Source of the DNA: Phenylobacterium sp. RIFCSPHIGHO2_01_FULL_69_31
Lineage (GTDB): Bacteria; Pseudomonadota; Alphaproteobacteria; Caulobacterales; Caulobacteraceae
Assembly: GCF_001824475.1 (NCBI RefSeq)
Contig: NZ_MHXN01000013.1
Coordinates: forward strand, 62,001-126,000
Direction of reading: 5' to 3'
DNA: 64,000 bases
Part shown: positions 51,067 through 59,507 of the stretch, in pieces
Layout of the letters: the number at the start of each line of letters is the position of its first letter
Numbering within the stretch: position 1 is the first letter of the stretch
Notes under the pieces: model-generated
Databases searched by the model: none
Seen by the model: only the letters and a program-made list of their open reading frames with translations
What the model was told of the DNA's origin: nothing
Program-made: the position numbers and the translations under genes

Positions 51067-52566
51067 ATGAACGACGCGACCAACGCCAAGCAGATCCAGG
51101 GCCGCACCGGCCCCTGGGAGATCGTCCTCGGCCTCGAGGTGCATGCCCAGGTGTCGTCCAACGCCAAGCTGTTCTCCGGCGCCGCCGTCGGCGCGGGGGC
51201 CGCGCCCAACGCCCAGGTCAGCCTGGTGGACGCCGCCATGCCCGGCATGCTGCCGGTCATCAACCGCCACTGCGTGGAACAGGCGATCAAGACGGGCCTG
51301 GGGCTGAAGGCCAAAATCAACGAATGGTCGCGCTTCGACCGGAAGAACTATTTCTATCCGGACCTGCCCCAGGGCTATCAGATCAGCCAGTTCAAGGACC
51401 CGATCGTGGGCGAGGGCGAGGTCACCGTCGAGCGCGACGACGGCTCCACCTTCACCGTGCGCATCGAGCGTCTGCACTTGGAGCAGGACGCCGGCAAGAG
51501 CCTGCACGACCAGGACCCGAACGCCACCTACGTGGACCTGAACCGCGCCGGCACGGCCCTGATGGAGATCGTCTCCCGGCCCGACATGCGCACCTCGGAA
51601 GAGGCGGCCGCCTATGTGAAGAAGCTGCGCACGATCCTGATCTACCTGGGCACCTGCGACGGCGACATGGAGAAGGGCAACCTGCGCGCCGACGTGAACG
51701 TGTCGGTCTGCCGCCCCGGCGCCTACGAGAAGTACCGCGAGACCGGGGATTTCAGCCACCTGGGCACCCGCTGCGAGATCAAGAACGTCAACTCGTTCCG
51801 CTTCATCCAGCAGGCGATCGAGTACGAGGCCCGGCGCCAGATCGAGATCCTGGAAGACGGCGGCAAGATCGACCAGGAGACGCGCCTGTTCGACACGGTG
51901 AAGGGCGAGACCCGCTCGATGCGCTCGAAGGAAGAGGCGCACGACTACCGCTACTTCCCCGACCCCGACCTCCTGCCGCTGACGCTGGATCCGGCGTGGA
52001 TCAAGCGCATCGAGGCGGGACTGCCCGAGCTGCCCGACGCCAAGAAGGCCCGGCTGCAGTCGCAGTACGGCCTGTCGGCCTATGACGCCGGCGTGCTGAT
52101 CATCGACCAGGCCCGCGCCGACTTCTACGAGGCGGCCGCCAAGGGCCGCGACGCCAAGCTGGTGGCCAACTGGGTGACCAACGACCTGGCCGCCCGCCTG
52201 ACCGCCGGCGGCCTCGACATCGCCGCCTCGCCGATCAAGCCGGCGGCCATCGCCGAGCTGGTGCAGCTGATCGAGGAGGGGGTGATCTCGTCCAAGATCG
52301 CCAAGGACGTCTTCGAGCGCATGTGGGCGGGCGAGGGCGCACCCGGCGAGATCGTCGAGAAGCAGGGCCTGAAGCAGGTCAGCGACACCGGCGAGCTGGA
52401 AAAGATCATCGACGACCTGATCGCCGCCAACCCCGGCCAGGCCGCGCAGGTGAAGGAAAAGCCCCAGGCCATCGGCTGGTTCGTGGGCCAGGTGATGAAG
52501 GCCACGGGCGGCAAGGCCAACCCGGGCGTGATCAACCAGCTGCTGAAGAGCAAGCTGGAAGCCTAG
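51067..52566 (+). CDS. gatB: Asp/Glu-tRNA amidotransferase subunit B
   Basis: Kinase/tRNA-binding subunit of GatCAB. The 499 residues begin the catalytic cradle with [21 protein letters not shown] (abridged), [19 protein letters not shown] (abridged), [30 protein letters not shown] (abridged) and end with the GatB/YqeY helical tail ([19 protein letters not shown], abridged). Length is typical. It has its own upstream region because the gatCA pair is separated from it by about 600 bp. Confidence 0.97.
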   Translation: MNDATNAKQIQGRTGPWEIVLGLEVHAQVSSNAKLFSGAAVGAGAAPNAQVSLVDAAMPGMLPVINRHCVEQAIKTGLGLKAKINEWSRFDRKNYFYPDLPQGYQISQFKDPIVGEGEVTVERDDGSTFTVRIERLHLEQDAGKSLHDQDPNATYVDLNRAGTALMEIVSRPDMRTSEEAAAYVKKLRTILIYLGTCDGDMEKGNLRADVNVSVCRPGAYEKYRETGDFSHLGTRCEIKNVNSFRFIQQAIEYEARRQIEILEDGGKIDQETRLFDTVKGETRSMRSKEEAHDYRYFPDPDLLPLTLDPAWIKRIEAGLPELPDAKKARLQSQYGLSAYDAGVLIIDQARADFYEAAAKGRDAKLVANWVTNDLAARLTAGGLDIAASPIKPAAIAELVQLIEEGVISSKIAKDVFERMWAGEGAPGEIVEKQGLKQVSDTGELEKIIDDLIAANPGQAAQVKEKPQAIGWFVGQVMKATGGKANPGVINQLLKSKLEA

Positions 52567-52569
52567 GCG

Positions 52570-53085
52570 TCAGTCCACCCGGTCGAAGATCCGGCCGCTG
52601 CCCATCTCCACCAGGGCGAAGCCGTTGCCCATCCGCACCCAGGCGTACCCCTGGGGCGGCGGCCGCAGGCGGTAGCGCCGGTAGTCGCCCACCACGTCGC
52701 CACGATAGCCGTCGGGCACATAGCCGCGCCGGGTTCCCGGCGTCGGGCGCATGTAGTTGGGCCGCGGGCCCTGCATGTAGTCCGGGCGCCTGCGGTCGTC
52801 GTCGCGCCGCCGCTCCTCATAGCGCGGTCGCTCGTCGACATACCGGGGGCCGTCGTCGTCGTAGCGCGGACGGTCGCGGCCGCGGTCGTCCCGCCGGCCA
52901 CGATCGGCGTCGCCACGATCCTGGCGGCCGCGCCGCTCATAGCCACGCTCCGGGCCGCGCCCACGGTTCTCCTGCCGCTCGGCGCGCCGGCCCTGGTCTC
53001 CGTCGCGGGCGAGGGCGGGCGCCGCCAGCGGCATGGCGGAGGCCACGCTGGCCGCCGCCGCCAACAGGAGGATCAGGCGTTTCAT
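52570..53085 (-). CDS. RcnB family periplasmic protein
   Basis: A 171-residue secreted protein. The signal peptide (MKRLILLLAAAASVASAMP, cleavage near PALA) is followed by a long, highly charged low-complexity stretch rich in Arg, Asp, Gly and Tyr (about 27-110), then an RcnB-like C-terminal module with DYRRYRLRPPPQGYAWVRMG (abridged) and FALVEMGSGRIF. E. coli RcnB affects nickel/cobalt homeostasis; most alphaproteobacterial homologues are untested. The start could also be the ATG five codons upstream (53100). Confidence 0.82.
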   Translation of the reverse strand: MKRLILLLAAAASVASAMPLAAPALARDGDQGRRAERQENRGRGPERGYERRGRQDRGDADRGRRDDRGRDRPRYDDDGPRYVDERPRYEERRRDDDRRRPDYMQGPRPNYMRPTPGTRRGYVPDGYRGDVVGDYRRYRLRPPPQGYAWVRMGNGFALVEMGSGRIFDRVD

Positions 53086-53368
53086 CTTGGCGTGGATCAT
53101 GGCGGGAACTGGCTGAACTCTCCCTGAACGACGTCGTCCGACCCGCGTCCCACCCGACATCTAGGACGCAACCGCCCCGCAGGTGAAGCCGCGCGTGCGA
53201 CGCATCACGTTCGCCGAACGGGTGCGGTGGAATGTCCCAGGGGCGAATCCTGACGATTCCACAACGGCGGCCTTAACCATGTGTTCAGCGCAAGCTTGGT
53301 TTTCTGCGACCCGTGGATCGGTGAGGGGCTCGAAAATCGAGGCCGCCGGTTCGACGAGGATAGAAACC

Positions 53369-53641
53369 ATGCTGGCGAGCATCGACATGAAGTCCGACGC
53401 CCTGCCGCTGCCGACTCCGGACGCGACGGGCGACGAGTTGTTCCGTATGGGCCTGCTGTATTCCACGGGCCAGGGCGGCGCGCCGCTCGACTACGTCTCG
53501 GCGCACATGCTGTTCAACCTGGCCGCCATGCGCGGCTCGATCGAGGCCAAGGTCTACCGCAAGGAGATCGCCCACGAGATGGCCTCCGAAGACGTCGCCG
53601 AGGCCCAGCGCCAAGCCCGCCAGTGGCTGGCCCAGGGCTGA
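53369..53641 (+). CDS. SEL1-repeat-like small protein
   Basis: A 90-residue cytoplasmic protein with one to two SEL1/TPR-like repeats: GDELFRMGLLYSTGQGGAP, then DYVSAHMLFNLAAMRG and VYRKEIAHEMASEDVAEAQRQARQW (abridged). GAGGA lies nine bases before the ATG. Short proteins of this type are common next to housekeeping genes in Caulobacterales and may mediate protein binding; no partner is known. A GATTC (GANTC) site lies about 120 bp upstream. Confidence 0.75.
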   Translation: MLASIDMKSDALPLPTPDATGDELFRMGLLYSTGQGGAPLDYVSAHMLFNLAAMRGSIEAKVYRKEIAHEMASEDVAEAQRQARQWLAQG

Positions 53642-53745
53642 ACGTCTGATTTCGTAGGACCGGTCCGCACCGGCGGTTGCGGCGGGGCGTGCCCCTTGGC
53701 GAGGGGGCGCGCAGCCAGCTACGGTATTCCGGGCTGGGGGAGCGG

Positions 53746-55014
53746 TTGCATCTGGATGAATCGTCATCAGAGCGGTTGCGCGCGGCGGGTGGTTCCTCAC
53801 TCTGGCGCGCCTTCGCTATTGGCCTCGCGCAGGTCACGCGCCTCGCGTTGCCTGTTCTTTTCCTGCCCCTGATCGCGCGCGAACTCGCACCAGAAGAGGC
53901 GGGTCGCTATCTGCTATACTTTCAACTTGCCGCTTACTTCGCGATTTTAGCCGAGTTCGGCAGCACGATTTACCTGGCGCGGCGTCTTGCTTTGACGTCT
54001 GGGCCGCGCGCAGCCGCGTCCGCGTTCTGGGCGGACTACGTATCGCGATTTCTGCTGTTCGCCGCAACCACGCCGCTCGCCTGGGCTGTCGGCCTGTGGC
54101 TGGGCGGCGACGGGACGTTGTTGGCTTTCTCTATCGCCTCGGGGTGGCTGCTGGGTGCGGGCCTCCCGATATTTCGCCAGTTCGCCGGTTCGATCTCAAG
54201 CGCTGTAGCGATCGAGCTCGCGACAGTGGCGATTTACGTTGGGGGAATGTCGACTCTCTTTCTATGGCGGCCATCCGCCGTGGCCGCGCTCGGGGTGTTT
54301 GTCGCCTCGCTTGCGGTTTCACATCTTGCGCAACTTGGCGCGCAGGGCCGTGTGGTCGGTTCGGGGGCCCGTATGTCGGTCAGACGCGCATGGCGCCTAG
54401 CGCGCCACCGATGGCGTCTCCTCGCGCTCCGAGGTTTCGGTGCGCTGCAATCCCAGGCGACGATTCCACTCCTGGGGGTCATGCTGGGCGCTTCACAGGT
54501 TGCGCTCTACGGGATGGGCGAAAGGCTGTTCGCCGTGACCAGCAATCTGATGATGGTCGTACTTTCCGTGAGCTCTCCCGTCCTAATGCGCTGGGAACTC
54601 TCGGGCGACGGCCGGCGCCGTCGGCGCGTAGCAATTTTCGCGCTTGCCGCCTTAACAGGATACGCACTTGTCTGCGCAGCTATGGTCCTCGTTTCCAGTC
54701 GGCTCGTCACCAGCATATTCGGCCCGCAATACGCGCCTTCTGCTCAGTATTTCCCCGCCCTTTCAGTAATTTATACTATTCAAGTCGCGGGTATCGTTGG
54801 CCTCGCCGCCTTCGTCGCGCCCCGGGGACTGGGTGCGGCGATGCTGCCCGCGTTCGCAATTGGAGCAGTCGTTATGCTCGTTGGAGGAGCGGCGGTCGCC
54901 AACCTTGGTGTCCCTGCGGTTCTCGGCGTTCGACTCGTTGCCGAACTCTCGATCCTCATCGCGGTCATTGTCGTCGTGCGCAGGAACCGCTCAATAGGTG
55001 CAGGACGGGAATAG
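53746..55014 (+). CDS. oligosaccharide flippase (Wzx/PST-like)
   Basis: An integral membrane protein of about 420 residues with roughly 12 hydrophobic segments, of the polysaccharide-transport (PST/MOP) type. Landmarks are VTRLALPVLFLPLIAREL, PEEAGRYLLYFQLAAYFAIL (abridged) and FGSTIYLARRLAL at the N-terminal half, and FGPQYAPSAQYFPAL after helix 9. It probably flips a lipid-linked glycan. The start is unclear: TTG 53746 is shown; other TTG codons exist on both sides. Codon use is less GC-biased than in the genes before it. It begins a five-gene overlapping operon. Confidence 0.75.
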   Translation: MHLDESSSERLRAAGGSSLWRAFAIGLAQVTRLALPVLFLPLIARELAPEEAGRYLLYFQLAAYFAILAEFGSTIYLARRLALTSGPRAAASAFWADYVSRFLLFAATTPLAWAVGLWLGGDGTLLAFSIASGWLLGAGLPIFRQFAGSISSAVAIELATVAIYVGGMSTLFLWRPSAVAALGVFVASLAVSHLAQLGAQGRVVGSGARMSVRRAWRLARHRWRLLALRGFGALQSQATIPLLGVMLGASQVALYGMGERLFAVTSNLMMVVLSVSSPVLMRWELSGDGRRRRRVAIFALAALTGYALVCAAMVLVSSRLVTSIFGPQYAPSAQYFPALSVIYTIQVAGIVGLAAFVAPRGLGAAMLPAFAIGAVVMLVGGAAVANLGVPAVLGVRLVAELSILIAVIVVVRRNRSIGAGRE

Positions 55015-55846
55015 ACAAGTTGAGATAGCTTTGCCTTGCGCAAACACGGCGGTTCGCATGGCTTCATTGTCCCTCGTAGCTTTTGAGCATGAACTCAACC
55101 GGGTGCTCCCGCTGTACGATGGGGGGCTTAGGGAGTTTATCGTCGACCATGAGAGCCGCGGAAAAGAACGTCGCCAGCTCGGGGCAGATACAGAGATCAA
55201 CGAGGCGCCACTGGCGGCGATCGAACCGTTGGCCCGGCTCAAGGGCGTGCGTGTTCATTGTCGGATCAACGCCTGGTGCGAGGACAGCCATGACGAGATT
55301 GAAAGGGCTATCGGGAGCGGGGCGTCGCGGATCTATCTGCCGATGGCGCGCGGGCGGGGCGAGGTCGAGGCGTTCTTGCGAGCTGTGGACTCGCGGACTG
55401 AGACCGCGATCCTGATCGAGACAAAAGCCGCAGTGGACGGGGCTGACCAATTTGGTGACCTTCCCCTGAACGCTGTCTTTGTCGGCCTGAATGACCTTGC
55501 GATCAGCCGGGGGCAAAAATTCATCTTCACGGCCTTGCGTGATGGCAGCATTGATCGAATCCGAGCCGCCGTTCCGGCAATTGAATTCGGATTCGGCGGC
55601 GCGACCTGCATCGATTGCGGGGATCCCATTCCTTGTCGAATGCTGTTGGGTGAACTTGCTGCCCATCGCGGCGGCTTCACCTTTATGCGACGGTCCTTCC
55701 GGCGTGACATTGTCGGGCGAGATATTCCGAGCGAACTGGCACGACTGCAAGTTGCGTGGCTCGAGCTCCTGGGCCGAACCGATTCGAAGATCGAGCGTGA
55801 TCGGGTCGAGCTGCACACGTTGATCCGGAGCTTAGAGCCGGCGTGA
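54998..55846 (+). CDS. HpcH/HpaI aldolase or citrate-lyase-like protein
   Basis: A 282-residue TIM-barrel protein of the HpcH/HpaI aldolase superfamily. Matching elements are FIVDHESRGKERRQ, TEINEAPLA, RVHCRINAW with the Arg, GASRIYLPMARGRGEVEAFL (abridged), AILIETKAAV and VFVGLNDLAISR with acidic residues at the usual metal-ligand positions. Such genes sit in surface-glycan clusters where they may form or split unusual sugar-like building blocks. The GTG start lies inside the end of the flippase gene (17-nt overlap), implying coupling. Confidence 0.72.
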   Translation: MQDGNRQVEIALPCANTAVRMASLSLVAFEHELNRVLPLYDGGLREFIVDHESRGKERRQLGADTEINEAPLAAIEPLARLKGVRVHCRINAWCEDSHDEIERAIGSGASRIYLPMARGRGEVEAFLRAVDSRTETAILIETKAAVDGADQFGDLPLNAVFVGLNDLAISRGQKFIFTALRDGSIDRIRAAVPAIEFGFGGATCIDCGDPIPCRMLLGELAAHRGGFTFMRRSFRRDIVGRDIPSELARLQVAWLELLGRTDSKIERDRVELHTLIRSLEPA

Positions 55847-56829
55847 GATTTGAGGAGCGGATACACGCAACTCCGGCATGGTGGCGGGGACGGGTCGTGG
55901 CCGTTACTGGCGCGACTGGATTCATCGGCCGTCATCTCATCAGCGCGCTCAGATCGCTGGGAGCCGAGATCCACGCGCTCGCTCGGCGGCCCGAGGCGCA
56001 GGGGGGCCTAGGCTACACGGCGCATCGATGGTCGTTGGAGGAAATCGACGGCGGCCTGGCCGTCCTGCGAGAGGTAAGACCCCACGTCGTCTTCCATGGC
56101 GCCGTACATCGCGGTTGCGACCCGGCCAGCGTGGAGCCTCTTGGGCAGTCAGGGCTAGATGATGCGCTTCGCATCACCACGGAAGGGGGGCGCCGCCTGT
56201 TGATGGCGTGCCGATCTGCGGACGTCCAGAAGGTCGTGGTGCTGGGAAGCTCCAGCGAGTACGGACCTCACCCCACCGCCTTGCGGGAGGACATGCAGGA
56301 CAACGCTGTCTCTGAGCATGGGGCGTCTAAAGCCGCGCTGACCAAGGCGATGCGGGAAATGGCCAAGGAGGGGCTGAATGCCGTGTCCCTGCGGATCTTC
56401 TACGCCTACGGCCACGGTGACGACCCGAGGCGTTTCATCCCAACGGTCATCCGCGCAGCCCGGACGAACGACCTAATCAGGCTGACGCCACGGGGTTTTG
56501 TAAGAGACTATGTTCATGTCGATGATGTTGTGACCGCCTGCCTACGTGCTGGAGCCCTCAACCTGCGGCCCGGCGAAGTCATCAACGCGGGGACCGGCGT
56601 TGGCACGGACAATCATGACGTAGTAGCGATGGTGCAGAGCCTATGCGGCGGCAGGCCGACCAATGTGCGGGCGGATTTCCCACCCCGGCCCGCTGACCAC
56701 TCCGAGTGGAGGGCCGATGTCCAGCGGATGCGCACGCGGCTGGGGCTAACAGAGACGATCGAAGTGAAGGCCGGTCTCGCCCGTTTGGTTCGGGAGAGCT
56801 TTGCCTTTGCGCCGCCGGCGTTGGAATGA
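55843..56829 (+). CDS. NAD-dependent epimerase/dehydratase with altered Tyr
   Basis: A 328-residue extended short-chain dehydrogenase acting on nucleotide sugars. The nucleotide-binding motif GATGFIGRHL, the Ser motif LGSSSEYG and RDYVHVDDVV are present. The catalytic YxxxK position reads E-H-G-A-S-K, so Tyr is replaced by His (codon CAT), one base from TAT. Either the enzyme uses another mechanism or it is inactive. GTGA overlap with the aldolase stop and ATGA overlap with the next gene place it inside the operon. Confidence 0.82.
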   Translation: MRFEERIHATPAWWRGRVVAVTGATGFIGRHLISALRSLGAEIHALARRPEAQGGLGYTAHRWSLEEIDGGLAVLREVRPHVVFHGAVHRGCDPASVEPLGQSGLDDALRITTEGGRRLLMACRSADVQKVVVLGSSSEYGPHPTALREDMQDNAVSEHGASKAALTKAMREMAKEGLNAVSLRIFYAYGHGDDPRRFIPTVIRAARTNDLIRLTPRGFVRDYVHVDDVVTACLRAGALNLRPGEVINAGTGVGTDNHDVVAMVQSLCGGRPTNVRADFPPRPADHSEWRADVQRMRTRLGLTETIEVKAGLARLVRESFAFAPPALE

Positions 56830-57581
56830 ACTCTCCGTCCATCAGCTTCGTCTCGCCGGTCTACGGCAATCGTGCGTCGTTGCGAGCGCTGTGCGAGCGC
56901 ATCGGCGAGGTCGCTTCCCAATCCTGGCCAGGCGATCGGGTCGAGATCATCCTCGTCGACGACTGTTCCCCGGACGGCGCTTGGTCGGAGATCCAGAGTC
57001 TGGCGTCGAGTATGCGGCATGTCCGCGGCCTGCGGCTTCGCAGGAACGCAGGGCAGCATGTCGCGGTATTGTCCGGCTTTGCCTTCGCCAAGGGACAGGT
57101 CGTGATCTGCTTGGACGGTGATCTGCAGGATCCACCCGAGGCGGCGCCTGCGCTGAGATGCGCACTGGTGGACGGCGTCGATGTGTCGTTCGCGGGGCGC
57201 CGGGGTGTCTACCAGTCTATCCCGGCGATGATCACATCTACCCTATATCGCATGCTAATTCTGCGCCTCATCGGCCTTCCCCGCGATGCGGGCATGTACT
57301 TTGCCTGTACGAATGCGGCCGCCGCCAAGCTTCTCGACGCACGGGTGAACTCCCCCTCAGTCATCGGATTGATCGCGGCTTCGCTTCGCTGTCGGAGTAT
57401 TCCGGTCGAGAGAAGCAGCCGCGCGTTGGGGGTTTCCAGCTACGACTTTTCTAAGCGTCTGCGTGCTGCGCGGCGCGCCCTCGCGACCTACGTCCTCGCT
57501 CGCCGCTCTGACTCGGCTGTTCGACCTGTCAGAGAGCAAATTGCTGAGCTCATTGTGGAGGATACAGCGTCCCGTTCATGA
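56826..57581 (+). CDS. GT2 glycosyltransferase (dolichol-P-mannose-synthase-like)
   Basis: A 251-residue inverting family 2 glycosyltransferase. FVSPVYGNRASLRALCERI (abridged) opens the fold, IILVDDCSPDG holds the first Asp pair, and VICLDGDLQDPPE carries the DxD metal motif. Its closest visible pattern is the DPM1/polyisoprenyl-phosphate sugar transferase type, which makes lipid-linked sugar donors. No C-terminal membrane helices follow. It is coupled by ATGA overlaps on both sides, and a lipid-linked sugar made here could feed the membrane glycosyltransferase encoded next. Confidence 0.86.
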   Translation: MNSPSISFVSPVYGNRASLRALCERIGEVASQSWPGDRVEIILVDDCSPDGAWSEIQSLASSMRHVRGLRLRRNAGQHVAVLSGFAFAKGQVVICLDGDLQDPPEAAPALRCALVDGVDVSFAGRRGVYQSIPAMITSTLYRMLILRLIGLPRDAGMYFACTNAAAAKLLDARVNSPSVIGLIAASLRCRSIPVERSSRALGVSSYDFSKRLRAARRALATYVLARRSDSAVRPVREQIAELIVEDTASRS

Positions 57582-59125
57582 GGGCAGGTGTGAAGGACAT
57601 CTTGCTGGCCGCTGCGATAGCCGTCGTTGTCTTGCTTCACGGCGCTTGGCTCGCCCGCATCACCCCCTTCAACATGGGGGACGAGGGCTATCTTTATTAC
57701 ATTGCTTGGCGAGTTCAGCAGGGTGCTCGCCTCTTCGAGGATATCGAGCTCTTCACGTATGCTCCGGGGCTGTTCCAGCTCTGGGGTGAGTGGTTCGATC
57801 TGTTCGGACCAACCGTCGCCTCGGGCCGGGCATTGGGCGTCTTGCTCGCAGCCCTCAACGTTGCGCTCTCCTATGGCGTAGCACGCGCTCTGGGGCTTCG
57901 GTTTGGCCCCGCGATCGGGATCGCGGCCGTTATTCTGTTGTCTTACCCGTGGCTCTTCCGCGGCCATATCCTCCTGCTCAGCCAGCTTGCCTTGCTCCTA
58001 TCGCTGTTCGCGCAAAGCTCCGCCGGGCGGCTACCGCTAGCTTTGCTGGGAGCCCTTGTGATCGTCGGCGCGGCAGTGCGAATCGACGCTGCCGCCACGG
58101 CCGGCGCTCTGGCCTTCGGAAGCGTCATGCTTCGTCTAGAAGCGCACCGGAGCTTAGCCAAGCTCGGCTCCGACGTTTTGGCGGGGCTGATCGGAGCCAC
58201 ACTCGCAGGGCTGGCCGTGGCGCTTGCCTACTCGCAAGTGGGGGTTCTGGCGGGGTGGTTGGGACAGCTTCGCGACTTCGCCGGCTTTGCGCATAGCCGG
58301 AGCGTCGCCTGGTACAAGCTGCCGTTCCCGCGGCTCGGCGGTCCCGGAAGCGACCTTATGACCCTACTCATGCTCTCATCGGCTGCGTGGCCCTTGTTGG
58401 GCGTTGCTGCCGCCTTCTACAAGCGCTGGCAGAGCGCCTCGCCGGAATGGCGGAAACTTGCCCTGCTCTCGCTGTTCGCCGTCGTTAATCTACCGCAGTT
58501 CCTGATCGAGCGACCGGACGGAGCACACCTTGCCGACCGCGCCTTCGCGATCGTTTTGCTAATCGCGGGTCTCTTGAGCGCCGCGGGTCACAACCGCCAC
58601 CTCCGCGTTGTCGGTGCGGCGGGAATGATTTGGCTCGCGGCGCTCGTTGTGTGGTCGTTCCGCGACGCCGGGACGCTGCATGGCGCGGCACGCGTTCCTG
58701 CATTAGCAGTGATGCTGGCCGGCGAACCGGTCCCTTTGCCTGAAGATCGCCACCTAGTTGTGGCGTTACAATACCTTGATCGCAATCTCGGGCCGCAGGA
58801 ATCACTCGCGAGCTTGCCGTTCGCCCCCGGTGCGAACTTTGTTTTGAAGCGGCCCATGCCAAGCCCGCAGGTGAACTTCTTCCCTTTCAACCAGCAGCGC
58901 GTGGGAAGCGAAGATGCACTCCGGCGTGGCCTCGCGGCGCCGACTCTAAGGTATGTGTTGCTGCAGCCTGACTTTCAAATGTCGCCCGATCCCCGAGCCA
59001 ACATCTCCTGTTACGCCCCCCGACTCGCCGCGGATTTGAATCGCTTCGGAAAAATCAATCAAAGCGAACGTTGGTGGGTGCTTCAAAAGGGCGGGCGATC
59101 GATTTTCCCGGCCAGGGCTTGTTGA
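57578..59125 (+). CDS. GT-C-type multi-helix glycosyltransferase-like membrane protein
   Basis: A 515-residue integral membrane protein with about 10-11 helices. The first periplasmic loop after helix 1 has NMGDEGYLYYIAWRVQQGARLF (abridged; GDEGY and the acidic residues typical of GT-C catalytic loops) and later YAPGLFQLWGEWFDLFGP (abridged). The C-terminal soluble part (about 380-515) has LPEDRHLVVALQYLD. It fits the ArnT/PMT-like class that uses polyprenyl-phosphate sugars. The ATG overlaps the GT2 stop. The family assignment is by topology and loop motif. Confidence 0.72.
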   Translation: MRAGVKDILLAAAIAVVVLLHGAWLARITPFNMGDEGYLYYIAWRVQQGARLFEDIELFTYAPGLFQLWGEWFDLFGPTVASGRALGVLLAALNVALSYGVARALGLRFGPAIGIAAVILLSYPWLFRGHILLLSQLALLLSLFAQSSAGRLPLALLGALVIVGAAVRIDAAATAGALAFGSVMLRLEAHRSLAKLGSDVLAGLIGATLAGLAVALAYSQVGVLAGWLGQLRDFAGFAHSRSVAWYKLPFPRLGGPGSDLMTLLMLSSAAWPLLGVAAAFYKRWQSASPEWRKLALLSLFAVVNLPQFLIERPDGAHLADRAFAIVLLIAGLLSAAGHNRHLRVVGAAGMIWLAALVVWSFRDAGTLHGAARVPALAVMLAGEPVPLPEDRHLVVALQYLDRNLGPQESLASLPFAPGANFVLKRPMPSPQVNFFPFNQQRVGSEDALRRGLAAPTLRYVLLQPDFQMSPDPRANISCYAPRLAADLNRFGKINQSERWWVLQKGGRSIFPARAC

Positions 59126-59302
59126 CGCGATTAGGCTAGTGTCGGGAATTCCTTCGTGATGCGGCGGTCGATTCAATGGCCCGTTGCCGAGCGCGGCGCG
59201 TTTCGCTAAGGAGGGCTCCCATTCGGAACAGCTCGCGCTGTCGGCGGTGCATCGGAGCCAATGCTACCGCGGGGACGGGAGAAAACCCGTTAAAAACAAC
59301 AA

Positions 59303-59392
59303 GGTGACGTGGCCGAGTGGCTGAAGGCAACGGTTTGCTAAATCGTCATACTCGAAAGGGTATCGAGGGTTCGAATCCCTCCGTCACCGCCA
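59303..59392 (+). tRNA. tRNA-Ser (anticodon GCU)
   Basis: A 90-nt class II tRNA. The acceptor GGTGACG pairs with CGTCACC, followed by discriminator G and encoded CCA. The anticodon stem ACGGT/ATCGT encloses TTGCTAA, anticodon GCT. A long variable arm (ACTCGAAAGGGTATCGAGG region) and the T-arm GGGTTCGAATCCC are clear. It lies 177 bp after the glycan operon. No copy of its 3' end was found at the other edge of that operon. Confidence 0.96.
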
Positions 59393-59414
59393 CTTCCTCC
59401 TGAGAATCCTGCAC

Positions 59415-59439
59415 AGCCCCCGGCCGCTTACGGGGCTTG
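59415..59439 (+). terminator. weak terminator-like hairpin after tRNA-Ser
   Basis: AGCCCC (59415-59420) can pair with GGGGCT (59432-59437) and is followed by only TT. Position after the tRNA is suitable but the T-run is poor. Confidence 0.3.
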
Positions 59440-59507
59440 GATGACGCCGCGTCCGGCGTGATCCTCTCTGCGCGGCGCTGCGTGAGACGGCGCGCGAGGG
59501 TGGACGC

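Noticed and set aside
59130..59302. Gene between the glycan operon and tRNA-Ser
   Set aside because: Only short frames without a ribosome-binding site or domain are present; it is treated as plain intergenic DNA.
53650..59392. Glycan operon as an integrated island using tRNA-Ser as attachment site
   Set aside because: No integrase gene and no copy of the tRNA 3' end at the far edge. The operon lies on the 5' side of the tRNA, where integration does not usually put an island.
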